A stretch of 64,000 nt of DNA from Hyaloperonospora brassicae (lineage: Eukaryota; Oomycota; Peronosporomycetes; Peronosporales; Peronosporaceae): NCBI GenBank assembly GCA_947650285.1, contig CANTFL010001114.1, positions 1 to 64,000 of the forward strand, given 5' to 3'. Each line of letters starts with the position of its first letter. Position 1 is the stretch's first letter. Below are positions 21,870-33,299 of the stretch, in pieces. The notes below the pieces were generated by a model. The model ran no database searches. It saw only the letters and a list, made by a program, of their open reading frames with translations, and was not told where the DNA came from. A program made the position numbers and the translations under genes.

Positions 21870-24833
21870 CCGGGTAGTCGGTTGGGTTGGATTGGGTTGG
21901 GTTGGGTTGGACAGTTAGCTGGTCGGTTGGTCGGTTGGTTAACTGGTCGGCTGGTTGGGTAGTTGGTTGGTTTGGTAATAGGGGGAGGAGGGGGAGGAGA
22001 GGGGGGGGATGGAGGTGCTCTGCGTTCGTGTTTGTGAGGTAGGGACCAGAGATGGAGAGATGAGGCGACAGAAAACCGCCCGCTCGTAAGTCGCTTCCTG
22101 GCCGAGTGGATGACGAATGTCGTTTACGGTACGCGTTTTTTTTTCGAGACGAATGCCGTCGGTCGGTCGCTCGCTCGGGTGTGTGTGTGTGTGTATGTGT
22201 GTGTATGGCTTTGGGTTTGGTTGTCTGAGGGTATTCGATTTGGGAACGCGTGGACCGTCACTGGCTGGTGAGGGCGGTGTGGAATGGCTGCATGGGGTCT
22301 TGGGTGCTATCGGGATTGACGGTGTGGGACGGACGAGGCAATGGATGACGGAATGGACGGCGGAGAGGGGACGACGGATGATGGATGAAAGGTTTTGGGG
22401 GGGGGGGGGCACATCGTTGAAGCACGAGCGGCGACTGCTTCCTAGTGCGTCCACGTAGGGGCTGGAAGATGTAATGATTACGCCACGCCGCCGCCGATGA
22501 CGGCTCGATATCCAGTACACGTGCGCGCTCTCTCTCTCTCTTTCTACTCTGTGGAGTTCTTCTTGTCTGCCTCTCGTCCGATCGTTCTTCGGATCGTGTT
22601 ATCTCTTGATGCAGTCATCTTGCTCTTGTCACGCGTATCCCGACACTTGCCACATGTGTTGGCGGTGCAATGCTGGGGGGGAGAGAGCAGCGAGCGAGAA
22701 CAGGAGCTGCTGAGCAAAACATCCGCAGTAGCCTTTCAGGTTGACGTCGTGCACTCTGTAAACATGATGACGACACGGGTTGGGAAAGGAGTTCCAGACG
22801 GCTGTTTCGTTGGTAGACTCTTCGTGAGCGATCGGGTATGCACTGGCCGGTTCGTCAGCAGCTCGTCGCTTTTGCAGCTCTCGTTCTCGATGAAGCTCTG
22901 CTACACTGAGCGAGTCCCCAGTTGATAGTGCTATACAATCGCAGTGGCCACACTGCCGGGAATGGTCTGTGCTAGATCCCCGTCCCCAACGTTGCGGGTT
23001 TCGTGGTAAAGTTGAGCTCGTGCACGTGCTTGGGATGTGGACGGGCAAGCAGTGATGCGATAGTAGCCAAGATGGTCGTTCGTTGACGCATCGTCACCTT
23101 GTTGAGCGCTTGACGCTGCGGTACGATGCAGACTGGTTGCAAACCACGTTGACGTGATCGAGTCCCGTGTCGCACCATGTCGCGCATGGCAAAGTGTGGT
23201 CAGGACTATCGCCTCAACGACGAGTGGCGACGTCGGTCAGACGACGTGGAAGACTTGAAGTACTGGCAGTTGTGAACAGAATGGCAAAGAGAAGAGGCGA
23301 TGGCCACAGCAGCATATGCTTTCGCCTCAATGTTTCTTCCATTACAGATGCGACGCACACTATCGTAGACAGGTGTAGCATTAGTTGCAGTAGTAGTTCT
23401 ACACGTGCCTCCTACGTATTGCATCGTATGCATCGTACTCGTCAGACCAGTCGTCGTCAATTGTGTCATCGCAGGTCGATGCCTCGAGCGCGAGTGGGCG
23501 ATTCCTTCTACCAGGCAGTCTGTCCGAGCTGATGAATAGAGACTGGTTGGGTCAGCCCATGTATGACGCAGAAGCTTTGTTGATTGCGGTCGGAACTGTC
23601 GCTCAAACAACGACCTGATGATGCAGCAACAACAGGTTCGTGTCCGATCGCTTATGGCTTTGATCTGCAAGTGATGTGGCAGATGACGAGACGTGGAATT
23701 CGACAGCGAATGTTCAGATGAGTTCCATCCCTCGATGTCCATTGCAATAGCTGCTGAGGTGGCGAGCGTACCGAGTGAGCGATTTATAGCAGATCCGTGC
23801 AAGCTCAGCTCGACACAAGAGACGGCCCACGTATCGATTCGCAACAGGCGACATCACGCAGTAGCATTCCTTCGGTGTGAACGCGCTTCACGTGCTCTGG
23901 TCACAGCCAAAGCGCAAGGGTTTCTCGGTCATTCGCATCTTCACAGTTGTAGCGATAGCAGCGTCGTTTTCTTGCGGCATGGTGAGAGCTACATGATCTG
24001 TTGCCTCATTTTGCCAGGGAGATAACTGCTTGCAGCAAAGTCGAGATAGCATATCGAACACTTGTCTGTGCTCACGGCAGACAGAGTTTCACAAGTTGGC
24101 GAGCATGTAACAGTGTGTCAAGCGACAACGTTTCAATCATTTCAGAATGTGCGCAGACCTTTTGCACTTCCTCTGGCCTTTCGCGGCAGGCAGAGCTGAC
24201 CTCGTGTGTGGAAACAAGATAGCACTCTACCAACGTTGCTCTCATCGTGCTGCTTTCCCCATGCTCGACGTAGAAGATCGACGGCCAAAGCAGCATAAAC
24301 GCGACACGTAATGGGGGCTTTGCCCAGGTTATCGACCAACACTAGCACACTGAACCTGTTGAAGCCTCGCTGCAAGTAGCCTGTCGATCAACGCTGAACT
24401 CAAGTTTACGTGCTTGCGAAGAACGGGCGCAAGGCGATAGTTACGTGCGTGTTTGTTGATCTCACAAAGCCAGTAGTTGTAGCTGACCGATCCAGAACGC
24501 TATTGTGTACGAAGATGCCCGACTCCAATCCAGACAAAAGCTATACGGATCGATCTCTACATGCGGGTTGGACCTCTTTCTTCTCCTTCTCGGAACTCGA
24601 TCTAGGAACGCAATGGCTATGCGATTGCCTCAATCATTCGCGTAGCATCAATTATACTACATAAGGAGCATCGGACACCCTTAGACACCAAAGCAGTTAA
24701 CCTGACAGCTCCTTTCACGATAGCCATCAAGAACCACGAGAGACCTCTTGTCTGCCATCACTCGTATCCATTGTGTAGACCAACTACTATTACCGCCTAC
24801 CTATAAACCTTTTACCACCAGGTCCTTCCTCTG
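21870..24833. other. Intergenic DNA with simple repeats
   Basis: GGTTG/GGTTGGT repeats (about 21873-21980), a G-rich tract (22396-22407) and a GT microsatellite lie upstream of the PX-RING gene and probably belong to its 5' region. From 22.5 to 24.8 kb only short, non-descript frames occur. Confidence 0.5.
22180..22205. repeat. GT microsatellite
   Basis: Twelve or more GT units with one interruption, about 310 bases upstream of the PX-RING start. Confidence 0.8.
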
Positions 24834-27800
24834 TCACGCGAACAGCGCATGCAGTGCAACCCGTTGCGAAGATGTTAAAGAAGCCCATGCTCGATCCATC
24901 GTCGCCACTGGTACTGTCGATCGAAGACCAACGAGAATCGACGCGAGCTCCTGACAAAGAGCAGACGTCTCCTTCTCGCCCACGGCCTCGCGCATCTTTT
25001 GCACAAACGGTTCGTCCGCAACGGCAGCCAACACAGTGACAATCTTGTCGAGGTGCCGAAAGTCGGGGGCACCCAATACAAGCGGATGGCGCTCGGTCAC
25101 GTAGCGGCACAAACGCCGCAACACTGCAAGTGACTCTTCCAGGTCTCCGCAAAGCGGCAGCAGGTCCAGCCACTGCGGGAACAACGTCGCTGCATCAATG
25201 GCACGGGCCTGGAACTCGCAGAACTTGCCCAGTGCAGCAACAGCATTGTCAGTCGCGTTCCGCTGTTCTGGACGATGGGCGTGGGGCGAAGCCACCACGT
25301 TGTGAAGCAGCTCGAGACACTGCTTTGCATGTGGGGCAAACAACTCCCCGCCCTGCGAGGCGCAGACTCCCACGCCAAACGCTGCCGCCTGCACAAGGGC
25401 AGGCTCGCTCACTTCAAGCAACGCGTTCTCCAGAACAGGCAAAAAGACGTCCAGGTGACGCATGGCCGAGTCCCCACAGTGCTCCAGCACATCGTCCAGG
25501 ACAAACAGTGCCAGTCGACGGTCTTCCACGAGGCATCCAGGCGCACCCAGCGCTGCGACCTTTTCCCATAAGAGAGTCATAAAGACTGGAAAGAACCCAG
25601 CGCCGTGCGTCTTGGCAAGCGCACCAATGCACTCTGCGAGGACACATTGCAGCTCCTGCTCGGCCAGTTGGCCCTCACTCACTTGCGAGGCAGTGTCCTC
25701 TTCTTCTTCTTCTTCTTCTTCTTTCTCCTCCTCGACATCGCCCTCGGGCTCGCCACTTTCCATATCGTCGCTCCCGTTCCCACCTCTTCGGATTGCACGG
25801 CGCTGGAAACTGTCGCCTAACACCACTAGGAACCCGTGCACGAGTTCCCGCAGTTGAGCGTCATTCAGCTCCAGCGTCGGGTGCAGCTCCCGGGCACACA
25901 CGAGACAGCTCGTCATGCTCTGCAAAATACTCACGACCAGCTCCACCTCAGGCTCAGAGGTCAGCGCGTGTACGAGACGGCCCAGTGCAAAGTCCACCAT
26001 TTGCTTCATCGCGGCTCCACTGTGGTCCTTGAAACCAGGAGCTGCAGTCGACACTGCGACGCACTTGACGAGCGCAGGCATAGACCGAATCGCTGCCGCA
26101 CGAATGTCCGAGTGCACAGACTCAGTGAGCAATGGAGCAAACACTTGCGTCACCTGCTCCGCATAGGGGAAGAAGGCGTCTTGCAGGTCCGTTACCATAC
26201 CGGCCAAGAGCTGACAGGCCGTCGCTTTCTCCTCGAGGATCGACGTGCGGATGCTCAGGCACTTGTCGTTCACTTGCGCGAGCTGAATGTCTTCATTGTC
26301 CGTCGAGCCACCACCATCCTCCTCGTCGTCTTCGTCGTCACGGGACAGCGTTGACGGATCGACTTCAAACTCGGCCTGTTGCGTTGCAGCTTCGAGCAGC
26401 GTCGGCATCACCAGCGGCAAGTAGGGTGCAAACTCGTGGCCAAGACACGTGCAGCAGCGAGCCCAGGCCTGCAACAAGTAGGTGCGGATCAACTCGTTGC
26501 CAACGATGGACGGCGTCGCTTGCATCTCGGCCATGACCTTGAGGATTGCAGGTGCGTCGCGGGCAAACAGGTCCTTGCCGACTGCTTGGCCGATGAGGCT
26601 CAGGCACTCGAGCGTGATGCCGCCCAGCGTGAACGAGCTGGATGCAGCCAACTGGGTCTTCTTTGGTCCTGCCATTGCTGCTGCTGTCGAAGCTGTCTGC
26701 TGGACGCTCTCGTGGAGACACTTGAGCAGGATGTGCTGGAGCGGCGGCATGATGGCTGCATAGTACGTGGCGAACAAGGGACCAGCGACCATCGCGACGG
26801 ACGAGATGGCGGTGATCGCCTGCTCGTGGACAACGCGCGTGGCAACGACCGCTTGAGCAGGTGACGTACCTGTTGCTGCTGTGTGGCTACGCTCGAGCAG
26901 CGCAAAGAGCTGATGCAGCATCTTGTCCAGGTACGGCGTGAGCAGCTCCGGTGGACACATGTCAATGAACTGGCGCAATGCAGTGGCTGCGTGCGCCTGC
27001 AGACGCGGTTTGGTCCCGTCTTCCAGCACGTGGGCGAGCACCGAAAGCGCTTGCGAATGGTACGCTGCTTGGAACTGCGGCGCTTGGTCGACGGACAGCC
27101 GTCCAATGACATCAACAGCAGTGCAGCACACACGCGGGTGGGGGTCGTGCACTTGCGCGAGCAGGTGGCTCACGACTGCGTCCAAGTTGTCGTCGTCCAG
27201 TACAGTGAGGATCTGGCACAGCCCCACGAGCGCTGCATGGCGACTCGCCCAATGGTCCGTGCGTCGAGCGTACGCGTGAACAAGCCGAAAGCACGTGGGC
27301 AGCGAGCGCTTAGCGCCCAGCGCGCCCACTAACCGCTCGAGCGCTTCCGCGCCCACGTCAAAGTTCGAGATGTCCTGATCGAGACCCGAGCCGCCACCAA
27401 TTGCCTGCTCGTCGTCGCAGTTCGCGGCGTCCCACGTGTCCACGTCCGGCAGCTCCAACAGCATCTCGAACGCAACGGGGTACACCGTCTCGACAAACCG
27501 ATTCTTCGGCAGCCGTCGGCACCGCGCGGGCGTCTGCTCGGCCAGCGACACGAGCAGCTCCATCGCCAATTGACGGCACCCATCGGGCACTGCACGTGCG
27601 TTGCGGCCCGCATCCGCAATCCCCACCATCGTCTCGACCACGTCCCGCAGTCGCGGCGCAAAGAACAGCGCGTGGGCGTCCGCGACTTCAATCAGCATCT
27701 CGAGCGCCTCCATCATCTGCTCCCACTGCTGCGTCTCCAGCAGCGCCTGCAGCGCCTGCAGCACGAGCGGCACCGCTGCTGTCAGCACGTGTGGCATGGC

Positions 27801-28463
27801 CAGTTCCTCGAGCGACTCGACGTGCAGCAGCACCATACTCAGCGCCCGCAGCGCATTGAGCGCCACGCGGCCGTGCGGGTCTTGCAGTCCCAGCAGCAAA
27901 CCCTCGAGCACTGTCCGGTTCCACTCCCTGTCGTCACTGTTCTTGTCACTGTCTTCACTGCTGCTGCTGCTGCTGCTGCGGGTGAGTTGCGTCGCGACAA
28001 ACAGTGCGACCATCTCGAGTAGCCGCAGCGCCACTTCCCGCAGCGGCAGCAGCGGCGACGCGCGCCACTGCAGCACTTTGCGGCGCAGCGCGTCCCACTG
28101 GCCGTCTTCCAGCAGACTCGTGGCCAGTTCGCCCACGGTGTCGCACACGCGGCGGCGCAGCGCACACTGCGTCTCGTGGGCTTCGAGCACCGCCACGAGA
28201 TCGGCTTTCAGCGACTCGCGCGCAGCGGCCGTCGCGCGCGGCCACAACGAGACGGCGTCGCGCAGTAACACGCGGCGCAGCAGCACCGCCGCCAGCGCGC
28301 GCACAGCGTCGCGCCGCCGCCGCGCGCGCACGACCTGCACGAGGCCGAGCAGCAGCGCGTCGCTGCAGCGGCGCTGCGTCAGCGCTTGGAACTGCGCTTC
28401 GGCCGCGTTGCGCGCGGCGTTGTCGCCGGCCAAGAGCTGCGACAGCAGCGGCTCGAGGTCCAT
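24834..28463 (-). CDS. Importin-5-like karyopherin beta (Kap121/RanBP5 family)
   Basis: An intronless frame encodes 1209 residues from the ATG at 28463. The open frame extends 28 codons further up, but the MDLEPLLSQLL start matches the family N-terminus. The protein is almost entirely HEAT repeats, recognisable as alternating amphipathic helices such as 'RALAAVLLRRVLL', 'MEALEMLIEVADAHALFF' and 'ACQLLAGMVTDLQDAFFPY'. Family members carry proteins through nuclear pores and release them on RanGTP. The protein is roughly 100 residues longer than common importin-5; part of the excess is an acidic Glu/Asp insert (about residues 895-925) encoded by a TCT/CTC run at 25696-25735, with a second acidic loop near residues 695-715. 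Both lie between helices. The GC-rich 5' end produces long open frames on the opposite strand that I regard as shadows. Confidence 0.9.
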   Translation of the reverse strand: MDLEPLLSQLLAGDNAARNAAEAQFQALTQRRCSDALLLGLVQVVRARRRRDAVRALAAVLLRRVLLRDAVSLWPRATAAARESLKADLVAVLEAHETQCALRRRVCDTVGELATSLLEDGQWDALRRKVLQWRASPLLPLREVALRLLEMVALFVATQLTRSSSSSSSEDSDKNSDDREWNRTVLEGLLLGLQDPHGRVALNALRALSMVLLHVESLEELAMPHVLTAAVPLVLQALQALLETQQWEQMMEALEMLIEVADAHALFFAPRLRDVVETMVGIADAGRNARAVPDGCRQLAMELLVSLAEQTPARCRRLPKNRFVETVYPVAFEMLLELPDVDTWDAANCDDEQAIGGGSGLDQDISNFDVGAEALERLVGALGAKRSLPTCFRLVHAYARRTDHWASRHAALVGLCQILTVLDDDNLDAVVSHLLAQVHDPHPRVCCTAVDVIGRLSVDQAPQFQAAYHSQALSVLAHVLEDGTKPRLQAHAATALRQFIDMCPPELLTPYLDKMLHQLFALLERSHTAATGTSPAQAVVATRVVHEQAITAISSVAMVAGPLFATYYAAIMPPLQHILLKCLHESVQQTASTAAAMAGPKKTQLAASSSFTLGGITLECLSLIGQAVGKDLFARDAPAILKVMAEMQATPSIVGNELIRTYLLQAWARCCTCLGHEFAPYLPLVMPTLLEAATQQAEFEVDPSTLSRDDEDDEEDGGGSTDNEDIQLAQVNDKCLSIRTSILEEKATACQLLAGMVTDLQDAFFPYAEQVTQVFAPLLTESVHSDIRAAAIRSMPALVKCVAVSTAAPGFKDHSGAAMKQMVDFALGRLVHALTSEPEVELVVSILQSMTSCLVCARELHPTLELNDAQLRELVHGFLVVLGDSFQRRAIRRGGNGSDDMESGEPEGDVEEEKEEEEEEEEDTASQVSEGQLAEQELQCVLAECIGALAKTHGAGFFPVFMTLLWEKVAALGAPGCLVEDRRLALFVLDDVLEHCGDSAMRHLDVFLPVLENALLEVSEPALVQAAAFGVGVCASQGGELFAPHAKQCLELLHNVVASPHAHRPEQRNATDNAVAALGKFCEFQARAIDAATLFPQWLDLLPLCGDLEESLAVLRRLCRYVTERHPLVLGAPDFRHLDKIVTVLAAVADEPFVQKMREAVGEKETSALCQELASILVGLRSTVPVATMDRAWASLTSSQRVALHALFA

Positions 28464-30293
28464 GGGGCAGCGCGCGCGGGGTATGACTAATGAGGGGGGG
28501 CATACAACGACTGGCTGCGAGCGCGTGGAAAGGCGCGATGGGTACAAAAAGCGACGCGCGGCGGGAAGACGTGTGTCGGGTGTTTGTTTGTGGGACAGTC
28601 AGTCAGTCCGTCAGTCAGTCGGAAGCGGTGGAGCACTTGCAGTGGGGATGCGACAGCTCGTTGTCACGTTGAACATTGGGGCTGACGTGGAATACGTGGT
28701 GGGCATTGATGGGGTGGTGTGTGTGTGTGTGTGTGTGTGTGCGCTGCTGCTGCTGCCATTCAGATGCTCGGGAGTGTCTTATTGGGTTATCGCTTTTAGT
28801 ATCGACAGGAGATGTCTTACAGCGTCATGGGGACTGAATGAATGACAGAGTGGAGGCGTTGGGCCGAAGGTGCTGGCCGAAGTACGAGATGGGTTCGTCG
28901 TGCCTCGAGCGTGACGACGCTGACACTGGTTCCGTGCATGCCTTCAATATGACTGTTGCTGTTGAGTTTGCACACGGCATGTCGTGATGGACGAGGAGAT
29001 GGCGTTAGGTGAAACAGGTTGCCACATGCGTGCGACCTGTGGTCCACGGATGTTGAAAACAGCGGCGGTTGGCGTATATGGTATGGTACGACCAAACGAC
29101 CCGAAGCACCTGCCTGTGAGTCGATGTCGGCTGTGGCTACTGTGCTGACAAGACCATCGATTGAAGTGGTTGGCAGCGCATATAATCACGACAACGTCGA
29201 AGCGGACGAAGCCAAAGAGTGGAGTGGATCAGCAGAAGACGATGGCTGCGGCTGCGTTGTATCAAATCAATGTGTGGTAATGACTGGGCCAAAACGTGCT
29301 ACATGGACGCATCACAAGCGCGTGACAAGGACCTTTTGGGGTCGGGATAATACATAGATTGAGGTTTTTTGGAGTGCACTCGAAAGGCTCTGCGCAAGTT
29401 CAGGGTGCCTTGAGCATGCTGTTCAATCACAATGCTTACGTGCGGTGTTTTAAACACCCTGGCTACTACATTTTGTGTGTTGCGATCATTTTGTGTGTTG
29501 CGATCATTTTGTGTGTTGCGATCGTTTTCTGCCGCACGGCCTTTATTCCGAAATATCCACGCTATTCCTTCCCCTATCCTCCCATATCGTATTCCCCCCA
29601 AAATACGGCTCGCTCTATCGCGTACAGGCTCTCCCGTGACTTTCTCTTATTTGAGTCCCTCTGTGTAACCATAAAATACATCTCCCAGATAGATTTGGTC
29701 GCCCACCCAACACTCAGTAGATATGACGGGATGCGGGCCTTCTCTTCGGTGAGATTTGCTACATGAGTGCGTGCGCTTGCTGCAAATACGGAGGAATGTA
29801 TTCATCACAACCTTAACTTCCACACCTGCTTCGGTCTCACGTTCGACATCATTTCTTCATACAGTTGTCACCCTGCTGGCTCAGTCGTTCAATCAGCTAG
29901 TCCCCAAAACGATGTTAGCTCATTGTCTGAACAACTAAGCAGTCCATTCATCATTGACTCAACAACGTCAATACAAACCGCTACTCACCCGCTCACAAAG
30001 ATACTTTTTGATAACGAAATGCTACGCGTCAACAAATCGCTCATAGTGCTTTGCATGAGCGGCATCGACGCATCCACTAATCCTTTGCGCTGACAACTTC
30101 AACGTGTGTTGAGCGAGCCACCACTCGATCGATCGTCATGCAACTGAGACACAAAGTTTTCCAAGCAAGCTTCAGTCATCACGTTTTCAGCTTGGCCAAC
30201 TCCAAGCAGCGTGTCAGCGCGACTGTAGGCCGAGTCAATCTATTCGATATGCAGTGCCTCACACTGGTGTGCCGCTCGACTAGTCAACAGTCA
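28464..30293. other. Intergenic DNA upstream of the importin gene
   Basis: A GT microsatellite (about 28716-28741) and repeated 'cagtcagtc' units (28598-28620) lie upstream of the importin start. The remainder contains one 18-base tandem repeat (29470-29523) and no supported gene. Confidence 0.5.
29470..29523. repeat. Three tandem copies of an 18-base unit
   Basis: The unit ATTTTGTGTGTTGCGATC is repeated three times without mismatch. Because 18 is divisible by three, open frames on both strands cross it as six-residue repeats, but neither frame has other coding support. Confidence 0.9.
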
Positions 30294-33200
30294 TCAATAC
30301 GCTTTGTCATGATGGACGGCGTCAGAAAATGGTGCCAGATTGCGGACGAATACACCAGCCAACAGGAACAGCAGCGGGACAAACACGATCTGGGCGTTCA
30401 CGATGCCAAACATTGAGATGGAGTTCCCAATCTCCTTCCAGCTGCCTTCGTTCTTGACGAGAAAGAGAAAGTGGAGGGCGAGCACGTCCGACATGGCCAC
30501 AACGAGCAGGAAGTAACGCGTTGCAGGCAAGCGGGGCTTCTGCGCGTCAGATGGCCGCGACGGTGCGGGAAGGAGCAAAATCATGTGAAAGGTGCAAGCC
30601 ACCACCACAAACGGAATGAGGATCTTGCCTACCAATAGCGCACCCATAATGAAGGGTGCAAACACCGTCACGTATCGGTAGGTAGACGAGATCTCGAAGC
30701 TGCTCATACTCGCCACGTTGCCCGTACCAAAGAAGGCGATCTTGATCAGCAGCAGGAACACAAACGCACGCTGCACCTCGCGCCACATGGAAGACGAACA
30801 TTGTAGCGACGCTTGAGCCTCTAACAGCAACCAGCTCACGAGAACACAGCACAACACCGCGTAAAACAGCACTTCGTACGCGATGCTCAGCAGAATGAAC
30901 GAAGGCGCGAACGCTAGCATCACCTCGACAAGTCGTCTTAGGTACCGGCCAACGTCAGCCTGGAGGAGCAACTGCTGGTTGTGACGACCAGATTCAGTAC
31001 CCATAGCTCGAGTCGCACCTTCTGTTCTCCATCGTAGTCTAATCAGCAGCATCGCGATAGGAACGCCAGACAGAAGCCAATTTGCTACCGTCAGCAAGAA
31101 TGGCGGCTTGCTTCGGTCACCGTCCAGATACTGCATAGTGGCGTGCAAAGTCACCAGTGAGAGTATGACAGGAGTAGCGCTAACAGCAAACGAAGTGTTC
31201 GTCCACGACTTGTGTCGATCGGGCTCTGCCATGCCCAGCACCATGGCAGTGAATAGCAGCAACAACAAGCCTCCCATGTGGACCAAAAAAGTGTGCTCGC
31301 CATACTCGCTGGGTAAAAATGGGAACACCGATATGGACAAACAGCTGATTGACCAACAGCGGCTCGGCAACGGGAAGCAGCTTATCCATCTGCTTTGGTC
31401 GTTACAATGATCCTCATCTACACTTACTTGTTTTTCTCCGACGTAAGGCCATACTGCGAGTAGTGCGAAGAGGACACCAAAAATCTCGCGGCGTTCATAC
31501 CCCGCAACAACAAGTTCGAGACACAGCATGATCAGCGCAATCTCTGCAAATCGCTTCCAGCTCGACCATGTTGCGCCATCTTTTGCGTTGGAAGTCCACA
31601 CTTCTTGTACCAAACCAACGTGATTCCATGCAAACACTCCGAAGATCAGAGGAAACAATATGTACAGATAGTATGTCGCAGGTGACCCCTCAAGGGCCAG
31701 GTACACGAAAGCTGCAAATACGAGAACAACTAGTTTCATGTCCGGCTGTTTGCCAGTCACACCCAGCAGCCATTTCAGCGTAAACTCGCGCGGGTGCAGG
31801 TAGGCGATACTTAGTACAATGATCCATCCCACGTATCCTGAAACAATCACGCTGAGCAAGAAGAACCAGTCATACCGCTGGAAATAGTCCAAAGTAGCCA
31901 GACATATCTCAATCAGTTCCTGGCTCAAGATCTCCACCTGCGCAGCAGCTTCATCGTCGTCTTCGTTTGCAACACCGACGTCGTAAGCATCTGCAAGCTG
32001 CTGCAAGAGCCCGGGAACACGGTCACGAAACGGACCGTACGGTACGTAGCGCAACAATGTGCGCGACTGTTTCTCCTGTTCTTTTCGCAAAGCATGCAAA
32101 TACAGCTGCTGCGCGTTCGACTTGACGGCATTGGACCGGTACGCTCCCTTGGTCAAATACGAAAACGGCAGCACTCCTACCGAATTGCGTGGGTACGGCA
32201 GGCCGAGCAGTGCACTTATCAGCGGTGCCACATCGGCCTGCATCACGTCTTTCCTCACAAATCGAACAAGGTCTCCCCATTCCTCCCGTGCTGCCTGCTC
32301 TTGCTCGTCTTGTGCCTGCAACTGCGCTTGCACTTGTGCCCGCGACTGGGTCGGCAGATCCATCTCAAACCTGCTCGTCGGCGTTGCAACCTCCTGTGGT
32401 CCCTGCACGCCTGCGCCCCACACAATCAACGGCGTCCGCGTGTTCGCGGGATCGCCATCGCCATGTGCCCCTTTCGACCCCATGCCGTGGTCTGCAGTAA
32501 ACACGTACGCCGTGCGTCCATCGCGTGCATAAAAAGCTTCGACCGTCTCCTGTACCTGTTCCACGAGCGTATCCACGAGCACAATATTATCCAAATACGC
32601 CTTCGACTGCGGTCGATGGCTGTGGCCGTTCGAGTCAATGCCCAACAAGTGGCAAAACACCACTACACCGGGTCCATGCAGCGTCCGTGCGAGCTCTGCA
32701 TTGTCTTCGCCGCTCTGTGCGCGCGTCAAGAGCGCCTCGAGCTGCGCAACTACCCACGTGTCGAGCGCCGACGCGTCCCCTGCGGCAAAGTCTTCAGCGT
32801 CGGCCGCATAGTGCGCTTCGACCGCGTGCGGCACGTGGCGGGCAAACATAGGGACAATGTCGGGACTGCCAAAGAGAAACGCCGCGCGGCTCTGGTTAAA
32901 CACCGAGTCAAAGTCCACGGGATTGTCCGTCCAGCCCCTTGTCACGGCGCTCACGTCTTCGTACATGCCGGCAAAGAGCGCCACGTGGCCGGGCCGACTC
33001 TCGGTGGGCACGCGCGTGTGCGACACGCCGTAGCTGCCCGTCTGCTGAACAATTGCGCGCAAAAACGGGGCGCGCGGGGGCGTCCCTTCGAACAACCGGT
33101 CGGCGCGGCACCCGTCGGCGACAAACACGACGACGCGCGCAGCCGGTGGCGCAGCGGTGTACGCGACGCTGGGGACGTGCGGCACGACGGGCGACGTGAA

Positions 33201-33299
33201 GTAGAGGTCGAAGATGCTGCGCACGTAGACGGCGTGGAAGGCGACGCCGAGCACGAGGAGGCGCGCGAGGTGGGCCGGCGCCGACGCGGGGGGCGCCAT
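30294..33299 (-). CDS. PIGN: GPI ethanolamine phosphate transferase 1
   Basis: A single frame encodes 1001 residues from ATG 33299. An N-terminal membrane helix (residues 11-35) precedes a lumenal alkaline-phosphatase-type domain: VVVFVADGCRADRLF (about 56-70), the ESRPGHVALFAGMYEDV block, GIDSNGHSHRP and the metal-site motif FTADHGMGSKGAHGDG. The C-terminal half has more than ten hydrophobic helices. The family (Mcd4/PIG-N) adds ethanolamine phosphate to the first mannose of GPI anchors in the ER. It is somewhat longer than the roughly 920-930 residues usual in animals and fungi. The extra is partly in a Gln/Glu-rich loop ('AQLQAQDEQEQ') and near residue 640, where GTAAGT occurs but no in-frame acceptor follows, so I keep the frame unspliced. 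Its start faces the MED4 start, 328 bases away. Confidence 0.9.
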   Translation of the reverse strand: MAPPASAPAHLARLLVLGVAFHAVYVRSIFDLYFTSPVVPHVPSVAYTAAPPAARVVVFVADGCRADRLFEGTPPRAPFLRAIVQQTGSYGVSHTRVPTESRPGHVALFAGMYEDVSAVTRGWTDNPVDFDSVFNQSRAAFLFGSPDIVPMFARHVPHAVEAHYAADAEDFAAGDASALDTWVVAQLEALLTRAQSGEDNAELARTLHGPGVVVFCHLLGIDSNGHSHRPQSKAYLDNIVLVDTLVEQVQETVEAFYARDGRTAYVFTADHGMGSKGAHGDGDPANTRTPLIVWGAGVQGPQEVATPTSRFEMDLPTQSRAQVQAQLQAQDEQEQAAREEWGDLVRFVRKDVMQADVAPLISALLGLPYPRNSVGVLPFSYLTKGAYRSNAVKSNAQQLYLHALRKEQEKQSRTLLRYVPYGPFRDRVPGLLQQLADAYDVGVANEDDDEAAAQVEILSQELIEICLATLDYFQRYDWFFLLSVIVSGYVGWIIVLSIAYLHPREFTLKWLLGVTGKQPDMKLVVLVFAAFVYLALEGSPATYYLYILFPLIFGVFAWNHVGLVQEVWTSNAKDGATWSSWKRFAEIALIMLCLELVVAGYERREIFGVLFALLAVWPYVGEKQVSVDEDHCNDQSRWISCFPLPSRCWSISCLSISVFPFLPSEYGEHTFLVHMGGLLLLLFTAMVLGMAEPDRHKSWTNTSFAVSATPVILSLVTLHATMQYLDGDRSKPPFLLTVANWLLSGVPIAMLLIRLRWRTEGATRAMGTESGRHNQQLLLQADVGRYLRRLVEVMLAFAPSFILLSIAYEVLFYAVLCCVLVSWLLLEAQASLQCSSSMWREVQRAFVFLLLIKIAFFGTGNVASMSSFEISSTYRYVTVFAPFIMGALLVGKILIPFVVVACTFHMILLLPAPSRPSDAQKPRLPATRYFLLVVAMSDVLALHFLFLVKNEGSWKEIGNSISMFGIVNAQIVFVPLLFLLAGVFVRNLAPFSDAVHHDKAY

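Noticed and set aside
27601..28845. 414-codon plus-strand frame opposite the importin 5' end
   Set aside because: Ser/Arg-rich composition with no domain. It is produced by the GC-rich, alanine- and leucine-rich importin sequence on the other strand.
31389..31432. GTAAGT inside PIGN as a possible intron donor
   Set aside because: No AG follows at a position that would restore the frame, and the hydrophobic segment after it (FPFLP...HMGGLLLLLF) is in frame without splicing.
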